Shown here one piece after another: positions 55,305-64,000 of a stretch of 64,000 nucleotides of DNA. Position 1 is the first letter of the stretch. The number at the start of each line of letters is the position of its first letter. Below the pieces are notes generated by a model. The model did no database searches. It saw nothing but the letters and a program-made list of their open reading frames with translations, and was not told where the DNA came from. The position numbers and the translations under genes were made by a program. Origin of the DNA: Anniella stebbinsi (Eukaryota > Chordata > Lepidosauria > Squamata > Anniellidae); assembly GCA_029215795.1 (NCBI GenBank), contig JARDYH010000003.1, positions 33,419,001 to 33,483,000 of the forward strand, written 5' to 3'.

Positions 55305-55760
55305 TATTATATTTCTATACTGCCCCATTGCCAAAGTTTTCTGGGTGGTTCACAAAAGTGAAAAGCCATTAAACATAGATTACGCAAAATACAAAACAAT
55401 TTACATAGGAACATATAAATAGATAGCACACACACAGACAACATATACCTTAAAACATAAAAAAAACAAAAAACAAATTAACCAAACACAATTCAGGACC
55501 TGATTACAAATGCATTGTAGTATGCTTCCAAATGCCTGGTGAGAAGAGGGCTCTGAAAAGACGATAACATTGGTGCTAGGTAGGGCATATTGGGGAGTTC
55601 ATTTCATAATTGGGGAGCTACCACCGAGTAAGCCCTCTCCCTTGTTGCCACTCTCCGAGCCTCCCTCAGAGAAGGGCCTTAGATATTGAATGTGGTTTAC
55701 GGGTCACTCATGCCAGGAGAGGTGCTCCATCAGGTCCTCAGTTATCCATAGAACAATCCT
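55305..55760 (-). mobile_element. LINE 3' fragment (L2-like), minus strand
   Basis: TATTATATTTCTATACTGCCCC at the left is the reverse of a GGGCAGTATAGAAATATAATA tail. To the right CTGGTGAGAAGAGGGCTCTG and the AAGCCCTCTCCCTTGTTGCC region resemble the end of the coding part and UTR of related LINEs. Decayed. Confidence 0.5.
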
Positions 55761-56592
55761 TCAAGATACTCCAATATCATCACTTTTGAAGTTCATGCGG
55801 CTAATGTAAAATTGATACAGAAATGTAACATTACTAGTCCACCTTGCAGGATTGTTCTCATTGCATGAGCAACAACAAGTGCTCTGAAAACACAAAACCC
55901 TTATATAAATGCTTAGCTTTATTTTTATTAACTGGGGCAAGGGCGTTAAACTTCAGAATTGCGACAGTGGCCATTAATAGACTTTGCTTGGTGTCTTATC
56001 CCTTTGCTTCCCATTGCCTTCTTTGGGATGTAGATTTTGCCTCCCTGTCAGAAGTGATGAAATCAAGAAGTTCCAGTCCTATACACCCCATTGATTTCTG
56101 CAGCCTTCCATTCGTTTGACTGGAAACTCACAAGCTCTGTTCATAAATCAAAAAAGGAAGGAGGGGCTCCATAAAATGCACAATCATGAAACAAGAGTGA
56201 ATTCTTAGGAAATCGATGGACTACCAAGAGACCCAAATAGTGCTATCAATTTTATTTCCTACCAATGACTTCCCTAGTCTTAAATACTGTTATTAATAGC
56301 TGATGCACCTCATGTCAAGATTTCATTTTGCTAGACTCTATAAAATGTGAGAAAGAAAGTCGTTCTCATCCTCACCCCCATGCAAGACTCACCTAACTGC
56401 ATCCACACATGTATGGACACATACCATGCTACCTGACTGACCTGAAAAATATTTCATCTTTTGTTGTCATGTAACTCTCCTCTTTAACCTACACTATAAG
56501 CAGGAGCCTTGGAATCCTGCAACTGAAATACTATGCTAAGTCAATGCCGGTCAATGCTAAGACCAAAATATGGGGGAATAGAGAGAAAAAAG
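55761..56592. other. Spacer, nothing recognised
   Basis: No supported feature. Confidence 0.35.
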
Positions 56593-57166
56593 TTAGGCTG
56601 TGCACCGCTTCAGTTCTGGATCCGAATTCTGAGCTGAAGCAAGTTGATTCTGCCTGAAGCGGTCCAGAACCAAAGCAGGTCAGCTCTAGGGCAATTCCAG
56701 CCAAGTCAGGTCGGATTGGGTCCAAAGTGCTTTGGACTGATCTAGCACCCTCTCCCCTACTGCGTGAGCCCCCTACTTCTTACCTGGACCCATTGTGAGT
56801 GCCCACAATTTTAAAAATCACAACTCCCTGGAAGAGGCCTGGACAGCTGCAGGTGCTCACAGCGATGCTAGGTAAGGGGCAGGAGGCTCGGCAGCTCAGC
56901 CCCCACCGAGCAGCTGCTCCTGCTCACACGTACACACAGCCGTGTGAGCCCTCTGCCCCTTACCTGGACCCATTGTGAACCCCTGCAGCCATACAAGCCT
57001 CTTCCAGGGAGTCACCTGTTGTCTATCCGGCCTGCCTGATGTCCAAATAATTCAAAGATCTGAATCTTAATACAGATCTGGGTCAGGAGCAGGGTGAATC
57101 CAGGCTGAAGTGGAAGCTCTGAATTGGCCTCCGAAACAGGAAGGGAGTGGTCCGAGCACAGCCTTA
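56593..57166. mobile_element. hAT-like element, TTAGGCTGTGC ends, perfect 8-bp TSD
   Basis: The left end TTAGGCTGTGCACCGCTTCAG and the reverse complement of the right end (TAAGGCTGTGCTCGGACCAC) are related. GAAAAAAG flanks both sides (56585-56592, 57167-57174). The interior has paired segments (CTTACCTGGACCCATTGTGA occurs twice; GGTCCAGAAC, TCCAGGG arms). Terminal TGTGCAC resembles the TAGGGATGTGCAC family, hinting at shared ancestry. No transposase frame. Confidence 0.8.
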
Positions 57167-57369
57167 GAAAAAAGTCCTACCATTCCCAGCAGCCTTTCAG
57201 CTACCCATGCTGGCTGAGCATGCGCAGAGTTGTAGGCCTTTTTTTCTGTCTAAACATGCATAGGATTGTGCCTTAAATGATATAAAATGGGTACATTTAT
57301 TTAAAATAGCAGAATTGTAGTCTTTTGCACACTCTGGCTATAATCCAGCCAAAGTCAGGCACTTTGAAG

Positions 57370-58057
57370 TAGGGATGTGCACGCCTGAAAATATCGTATT
57401 TAATCGTTATTGTAATTTCGGACCAAAAATATTATCATCTCCGATAATATTGTAGGCTGATCGTATCGCCTTCACGATAATTATCGGAAATCCGATATTG
57501 AATTTGCAGCCCCATTGTGCCCTATAGAGCTGGGTTTTTTTAGAAAAAAAAATGCCTATAACTTCTGTATTTTCAAAGTTAGAAGCTTGAAACTTGGTCA
57601 CAATGTTTATGGGGTATGCCTAAGTATGTGTATGAAATTTGAGATCAATCCCTCCAACCCTCGATTTGATATGAATTTATTAAAGAACGTTTAAGTTCTG
57701 ACAGGTCAGAATGACAGCTCGTCATGTGCGTTCATTCAGATCTGTCAAAAAGTTGCACGATCTCTCAAAAATTCATATAAAATCAAGGGTTGGAAAGATC
57801 AATCTCAAATTTCATACACATACTTAAGCATACCCCATAAGCATTGTGACCAAGTTTCAAGCCTCTAGCTTTGAAAATACAGAAGTTATAGGTTCATTTA
57901 TATGGCAGTCCGATAATCCGATATAATTGGGCTGAAAATTTTCAGATTGGATATTTATCGGAGGTTTTTCTATCGTATCGTTATCTTTAATCAGATGTGT
58001 GATAATGACTTTATCGTATCATTATTGGACATTTTAACAATACGATACACATCCCGA
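57370..58057. mobile_element. AT-rich hAT-like full-length foldback, perfect 8-bp TSD
   Basis: Starts TAGGGATGTGCAC, ends GATACACATCCCGA, and is flanked by CTTTGAAG at 57362-57369 and 58058-58065. Arms pair over most of the length: ATAACTTCTGTATTTTCAAAG, GAAACTTGGTCACAATG, GGGGTATGCCTAAGTATG and AATCCCTCCAACCCTCGATTT each have complements in mirror order. CGATA-type subterminal repeats replace the GATCC repeats of the GC-rich copies. Confidence 0.9.
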
Positions 58058-58684
58058 CTTTGAAGTCCCATTGATTTCAATAGAAGAATTAAACGTTCCT
58101 ATTAAAATAAATGAAATTTAAAAGTGCTGGACTTAAAAATGCTGATGGGTGCCCTTTGTTTTTGGAGAACTTTTCAGTTTTCTAAGGCTCCTGAGAGTCC
58201 ATTTGTGTACCTAAATAGGTGTGCACAGCATGCTTCCTCCCCCCCACACCCACGCTTTCCCAAACTGTAGCTCTCTCCATGTCCTTTGCCACATTTCAAT
58301 CCATGTGAGAGGTAAGAAGAAAGCCCTACTCAATGTACAGATCACTCAGTGCATGGATGCCACCTGTCTATATTAGCAGAAACTGCCAGGATATTATACA
58401 AGAGTTTCCTACAATCATGAAAGCTGGTGGGTGGGGTGGGCTGCTAAATGGAAGAAAATGGATAATTCTGCAATGGCGGCTGTCATGGCCAGCCAGTTCT
58501 TCAGTCAGCCAGATTGCGCATGAATGGGCCAGAATGGTAGTTGGTAGATGTTTCCCTAAGGGGAGCAAGTGAATAGTTAGAAGATATCTGGAGATCTCTC
58601 TTGCATGGGGATCTGTCAGAGCTTGGAAGGTGTTACACCCCCACCTCCATCACCAGCCAGGATGGCCACATAATGCATCATGGT
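58058..58684. other. Spacer, nothing recognised
   Basis: No supported feature. Confidence 0.35.
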
Positions 58685-59021
58685 GAAAGTTGACATAAAT
58701 TTGCCTGAAATTTGCATATACCAATTTATATGTTTAGATGTGAATTTAGAAAGAATTGCTGTAATTTAAAGAAAAATTCAATACATCTCGCCATAGTGAG
58801 GAAGACTGTGACCCAGTAACTTGTGTGCCTCCTCAGTCTGCCGTCCAGGTGCTAACTGTGGATGGGCAAAATCAAGACCTCCTCCTGGCTCTCCCTTCTT
58901 ATGGTTTGGTGTATTTAAACTGGGCTTGCACTGGACAGCCTAGAAGAAGATGCCTTCAGATAGAGATATTTGACCATCTTTCAAACAAAGGACCCGAAAG
59001 TAGGATGCTTGGACCACCCTA
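58685..59021. repeat. Dispersed repeat S
   Basis: CATCTCGCCATAGTGAGGAAG, CTCAGTCTGCCGTCCAGG, GGATGGGCAAAATCAAG, TGGCTCTCCCTTCTTATGG and the end GACCACCCTA follow the same order as at 20.7 kb. Confidence 0.65.
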
Positions 59022-59094
59022 TCTCTATTTAAAGGTAGGGGGCTGAAGTGAGGTTTGTGTCAAGAGAAAAGACAGAGTGAGAAGCAGAGAGAGA

Positions 59095-59309
59095 TGCCAG
59101 ATCTGCACCAAGCAGGATATAGCGGCATGAAATTGGTATGAAAGCGGCATATAAAAGGCAGGAGCCACACTACTGTACACTGACAACTGTTGAGGCCATT
59201 GACACATACCATATACTGCTATATCCTGCTTGGTGTGGCTCCTGCCTTTTATATACCACTTTCAGACTGCTTTCAGACTGCTATGTCCTGCTTGGTGTAG
59301 ATCTGGCCA
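59095..59309. mobile_element. Palindromic MITE, second copy of the 54853 family
   Basis: GCCAGATCTGCACCAAGCAGG at the left pairs with CCTGCTTGGTGTAGATCTGGC at the right. ACATACCATATACTGCTATATCC and GGCTCCTGCCTTTTATATACC are shared with the first copy. The TTA duplication is lost. Confidence 0.75.
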
Positions 59310-60860
59310 AAGAAAGAGGAGGGGAGTTGAAGGCTGGAAGCCTCTTGGGACGCAGGGTAAGAAGGTAATCGATCTGTCGCCTGGTAGGAGTACAAATGCT
59401 CTTTATCATCATTTATGGTCTACTTGTACATTTGTATGTAAAGCAAACATCACAGAACCAGCAGTCATCTCCACTGTTCTGTCTTCCAGAGGAAACTACA
59501 ACCTGATTCTTGCTGCTGACAGAATGTCTCACCATTTCCATGCAGGGCTGCCAAACGGCCCATTTTGATACTGTTCAGGGAGATGCATCCAGACTCCCCA
59601 TCATTCTGCAGAAATGTACGTGATTTTTAACATATGCAAATGAGGAATGTGAGAAGTAAGAGGTAGGAATTCTCACAGTTTGCAGATAATTAGACCCCCT
59701 ATCAAGAGGTAGACCTCCCCCCCCCAAAAAAAAAAAATCAATGCAATGAATGTAATGTTTTATGTTATGGAAAAATACAATGCTAGATTTCTGAGTTTTA
59801 TGGCACTTTAACATTGAATAGATGTATTGTTCCTGTTACGATGAAACATCAGTTTCCTTGGCATGCAATATACTCAGTTCCATCAAGTGCCAGCACATGC
59901 CAGCTAGTTTGAATGTGATCATGGAGACAAGTTGACAGGAGTGGCTGGTTGGCGGTCCCATATGGGCTGGGGAGGAAGAGTGCAATGAGCTGCTCTGATC
60001 TTCACTTGGGTCTTGGCAGTGGACAACAAGCACAGCAAGAGTTGCTGAGGTTCTTCCTACTGTGCATGGGTACTAAGCCTTTGGCTCTGCACTGGTACAA
60101 GGATCAAACCTAACTCTGTGCCACTGCATTTCTTACTCGGGCCTTCAAAGCATCTCAGCTCTATCAGCAGCTTCCTAAAAAAGCTTCTTTGATCCAGACA
60201 TGACTTCTGGTCTACCATTTGGAAGCTGAGCATCAATAAGAAACATTATCTGCCTTGAAGAACAAAGTGCCCAGGACTAGAGACGAGGGAGAACTTCTTT
60301 CAGCTTGCGTTTCCACAGGAACTTAGCCAATTTTTCACTTTTGAACCACTATGCAAATCAAAACTCAGTTATCCTTCTAAATTCACAAGTGTCCAAATTT
60401 TACAGTGGAGATCTTCAGTTGAAAGATGTGTACATAAATTCTCACATTATGCAGATAATTAGACCCCCTACCAAGAGGTAGACCTCCCCCCCCACAAAAA
60501 AAAATCAATGCATATGAGGGGAGATTATGTTTTAAAATGTATTATAGTAGAGAAATTGTTTGCAAAAGTATGTATGCTAGGCAAAAGTGCACACAAAAAA
60601 AGCTTATGGGTTTTAAAATTGAATTAAAATCAATCAATCAATCAAACAATCAATCAACATTTGGAATGAACTGAATTTAAGACTGAAGAAATGATCAAAG
60701 TTTGAGCCAAACTGAGCTTAGGAATGGGGGGGGGGGGGGGGAAGAAACTATGAGAAACTGAAACTGACAGATTCATCCATTCCTACCCATAACTTGACTT
60801 GACTTAAATTTGCAAGTACATCAGGAAATCAGGAAATGGGAGATGTCTAGGAAACTTGAG
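59310..60860. other. Spacer containing two ~80-bp near-identical direct repeats
   Basis: 59668-59746 and 60437-60513 share GCAGATAATTAGACCCCCTA, AAGAGGTAGACCTCCCCCC and an A-run followed by ATCAATGCA, about 770 bases apart. A (CAAT)n run lies near 60630-60657 and a G16 run at 60727-60742. Confidence 0.6.
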
Positions 60861-61330
60861 CTTATCAAAGTCCCCCAAATTCCACCTTGAAGTTCATTCT
60901 GACTCAAGTCCATATCAGTGTGTGTGCTTTTCTTTTCTGTTTTCCAGGTAAAAATCCATGCTTATTTTCATGCATATTTTTCCTAATGTACACACCAGTT
61001 GTGTGCATCTTTGAAATGTACACATTATTTTCCCCATTGATTAAAGCATATTTGTGTGCATTTTTCTAAAGTAGACACAGTTTTATGCATATTTTTCAAA
61101 TATATATGCATGTTGTTGAACTAGTTACCAGCTGTGCTGGAGGAATCCTCTTGGGGGATGGAGCTCAGAGAATCTTTGCTGGCTTGGTCCTGATTTGCAA
61201 AAAATTTAAAAAGAAAATAATGAATGCAAGCCATGTCAGAGGTGCCATGGGGATCCATCAGGGCCCAAAAAGGGCCAGATTTCTCCATGACAGACAACCA
61301 CATGTTGTTCCCATTTTGGGGGTCTGAGAA
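60861..61330. repeat. Decayed hAT-like/AT-rich repeat sequence
   Basis: AAATTCCACCTTGAAGTTCATTC is the reverse of GAGCTTCAAGGTGGAATTTGG found near 8550 and 63100. CCAGATTTCTCCATGACAG matches the reverse of 24.2 kb. Boundaries not definable. Confidence 0.35.
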
Positions 61331-62205
61331 TTCTACTGTAAGCTCAGAAATGCACGGACTTCAATCGCAGATTGTGTCTGCGTTTGGTATGGAAGGTGTG
61401 AAATGGGTAAATCCTGATCAAAAGCAAACTGGAATAAATTCCTCATAGAATCCTATCTGGAAGCACCCCTAGGCCTGACCTGTGGGGCAAAAGAGGCAAG
61501 GTGTCCTTGTTTCTTCAAATCTCATGCCAGCTATGAATTTAGTGGGTGGCCTTTCACCTTCTTTCACTCTCACTCCTCCCATCTGCAGTATGGGGTAACA
61601 CTACTGGCCCATCTCACAGGGCTGATGTAAACACTATTCCTGAGATCATGAGGAATGTGATGTGCCTAGAATATTCAAAAAGCATGGACAAGAAATCCAG
61701 CAAAGCCTCGTAGTGTTTTGGTCAATATTATCCGGGTTTGTGGGGAGGCAGAGAGTAGGGAGACTGGAAGAGGGATGTCTTGGACCACCCAGAAGGTTCT
61801 CCTACTGTCACTGTGTAGCAACCATGTAAAATCAAGGCCAAGCTTCGGAACTCTCCTTTCCGGGTTAGTTAGAAAACATTTCTTTGCTGCTGGAGCTGTT
61901 GCTGTCCCTGAGGAAGCGGGGCCCAGTGAGTCTGTCAGCTGCTATGGCAACCACGCTTGAGCAAGAGAAAGCAGGCATTGGAAGTGTGTGGGAGAGAGTG
62001 GGGAGCAGCATGTTCTGGTTTGGAGGAATTGATATGCAGAGGTCGTTATCCGTCACCCTCCTTGATCATTAGAGCGCAAGGCGGCTGCAGGGGATGTGGC
62101 GGTGGGATGTCAGGGGAGGGGGCGAGGTGCTGCAGGAATGAATGATCGAGGTTGGGCAGAGGTCTTTGTCCATCCTCATCATGCTGATGTGCTCTTGTCA
62201 ACATC
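61331..62205. other. Single-copy block, possible regulatory sequence at 61700-62100
   Basis: No repeat signature. It contains TGCTATGGCAACCACG, a good half of an RFX X-box, and several CpGs. No gene model supported. Confidence 0.25.
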
Positions 62206-62208
62206 ATG

Positions 62209-62210
<2 letters not shown>

Positions 62211-62241
<31 letters not shown>
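62211..62241. repeat. (CA)n microsatellite
   Basis: CGCGCG start followed by a pure CA run. Confidence 0.9.
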
Positions 62242-62324
62242 CGCTCCCTTCCATAGCTCCACCACATTCAGACATGTACCTCCTGCAAAATACGTGCCCC
62301 ACCTCACATGCCTAGCATATGCCC

Positions 62325-62765
62325 TAGAACATAAAACTAGAAGAAGAGCCATGCTGAATCAGATGTAAGGCCTAGCTAGTCCATCATTCAGCCAGATGCA
62401 GATGGGAAGCTCACTACAATAGCGCCCACCTAGCCATATTCTCCAGCAGCTGGTAGTGAAAGGCATCCTATCTCCAATACTGGAGGTAATATATAGCTAT
62501 CATGACTAGGAGCCACTGATAACCTTCTCCTCCATTTAAAGCTGTCTAGGTTGGTGGCCATCACTGTGTCTTGTGGAAATGAATTCCATAGTTTAATTAT
62601 GTGCTTTGTTTTTTGTTTTGTTTTTTAAAAAAAGTCCTTCCTTTTATCTTATGTAAACCACCCAGAGGCAGTATAGAAATGTAATAATAAATAATCTGTC
62701 TCGAATCTCTCCCCATTCAGTTTCATGGGTTGATCCTAGTTTCTAGTATTATGGGAGATGTTTTA
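62325..62765 (-). mobile_element. CR1 LINE 3' fragment with a tiny nested insertion
   Basis: Minus-strand CR1 3'UTR (ACATAAAACTAGAAGAAGAGCC, CTAGTCCATCATTCAGCC, CCAGCAGCTGGTAGTG, TGAATTCCATAGTTTAATTATG, TTTCATGGGTTGATCC). A 44-base L2-type tail interrupts it at 62650-62693. Confidence 0.8.
62650..62693 (+). mobile_element. Ultra-short L2-type tail insertion with ATCT duplication
   Basis: ATGTAAACCACCCAGAGGCAG then GTATAGAAATG and AATAATAAATA is just the last ~44 bases of an L2-like/SINE 3' end. ATCT flanks it at 62646-62649 and 62694-62697, and the CR1 sequence reads on without it. Confidence 0.6.
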
Positions 62766-64000
62766 TGGCACCCATCATGCCACACAAAAGCACAAGTGTT
62801 ACATCACAGACACATATGCATAAGATGTATGAGACATTTGTTTCACTTCTTTTTTTAAAAATCAGGATTCATCCATCTCGCACCTTCTGCTTCCGGGCCT
62901 AACAAGGACTCAAACGCAATCTATGGTCAATGTCAGTACATTTCCACACTTGCAATATGATTCATGGACCCCAAAAATGTGTTTGACAGCATACATCCAT
63001 TTGAAAGATGCACACATGCATGAAAATGTGTACAATTTTTCATGCGAAATTTAAAAGAAATTAAGATCACAATCTGATGGAAATACGAGATTGAATGAGC
63101 TTCAAGGTGGAATTTGGAGAACTCTGACAAGCTCAAGTTTTGCTTGTATGCATATCCCTACATACACACACATGGAACCCTTCAAACACAGAGTCTGTGC
63201 AGATGCTATTTACTGGCTAAACAGGCTAACATGCCACACTGTGCATCTTTCAAATATTTGCATGCTGTCAAATACATATTTTTGCTCCGTAAATCACATT
63301 GCCATGCATGCTTTCATGCTTTACTTCTTAAATGTATATAGAGATGGCACACCGTCAGTCATAAATGGTGGACATGGCTGAATTTCCCTGCATTGCCGCC
63401 AGGCCTTCTTTCTCTAGAAGCACCCCATGAGGGATCTTGAACTTCTATTCATTTGCATGAGGCTTACATGGGAGAACTCCCTGGTGGGTTGGGTGCCCCA
63501 TGTTAGGGAATGCACAAGAAGGGAGACATTTGAAGGTTTCTCTCCCAGGTGTCAATTATCCTGCCATTAACTGCCATTATCTCTATGTGGAGAGCAGTGG
63601 GAGAGCTAGGGCTGGATCTCATGACCAAAGTCAAGCACCCTGCGGCCCAGGCCTCCCTTTGAAAGGACCACCTAGACTGCAGCGGATGATGGCGGCAGGT
63701 ATGGCATCAGCACTTGGGCAAGCATGGGCATGTTGAGGCCCACCAGAGCCAATGCTGGTTAATGCAGCATCCTTTCCTTTTTATGCTTAAGAAGTATTAT
63801 GTAGTCACATGTGACTGGCCATGCTAATGTTATTGTTTTTACTTTTAAAATACATTATTCTTTTCTCTAACAAAATGGTGCTTACTCCAAAGAAAGTGTA
63901 TTTAGCATCAGGGCACCAGAAGTAAACCCATGTTATTCCTGTAATCATCATGATGCTGTGGCTTAAGTGCATTTCAAATAGGGATGCTGGAAAAATTTGG
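62766..64000. other. Spacer with decayed AT-rich repeat words
   Basis: GAATGAGCTTCAAGGTGGAATTTGG at about 63095 links to 8.5 and 60.9 kb. Otherwise nothing recognised to the window end. Confidence 0.35.

Overview
This window is vertebrate nuclear DNA. The repeat content points to a squamate reptile (lizard or snake). Supporting signs are CR1 LINE tails ending in repeated TTCTTATG/ATTCTATGA-type units, L2-clade LINE fragments with (A/T)AAATAA tails, two tRNA-derived SINE types, and a very large load of short palindromic hAT-like and Harbinger-like DNA elements. No operons, prokaryotic genes, CRISPR arrays, rRNA genes or intact tRNA genes are visible. I cannot name the species from the sequence alone.

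Layout. The first ~1.1 kb appears to hold the 3' end of a plus-strand protein-coding gene: end of the last intron (1-543), a 23-codon terminal exon (544-616), and a 3'UTR with overlapping AATAAA signals near 1060-1069. Everything to the right looks intergenic (or intronic to a gene I cannot see). It is a patchwork of transposon copies separated by apparently single-copy DNA. CR1 fragments lie at 1.5-2.1, 23.8-24.0, 44.9-45.2, 47.0-48.9 (interrupted), 49.4-50.4 (interrupted) and 62.3-62.8 kb. L2-clade fragments include a reverse transcriptase domain of about 415 codons with one visible in-frame stop at 47.4-48.8 kb (minus strand).

The most striking content is a set of non-autonomous DNA elements whose ends resemble TAGGGATGTGCAC and whose bodies are made of inverted repeats. 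Three have perfect 8-bp target duplications (13414-14691, 37740-39275, 57370-58057), which places them in the hAT superfamily. Some are extremely GC-rich with GATCC-rich ends and hairpin arrays; the largest carries a near-identical 249-bp tandem hairpin unit. Others are AT-rich with CGATA-rich ends and are almost complete foldbacks. Other hAT-like families (TAGGGTGACC ends, TTAGGCTGTGC ends, CAGGGGTGGGG-type palindromes) also show 8-bp duplications.

Several single-copy blocks look compositionally unlike the decayed repeats and are candidates for conserved non-coding (regulatory) sequence: 7.5-8.2, 22.6-23.1, 28.1-28.5, 44.1-44.9, 48.9-49.1, 51.1-52.1, 54.3-54.7 and 61.7-62.1 kb. This is judged only from composition and motif content; no alignment could be run. 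No gene network can be inferred, because only one gene end is present.
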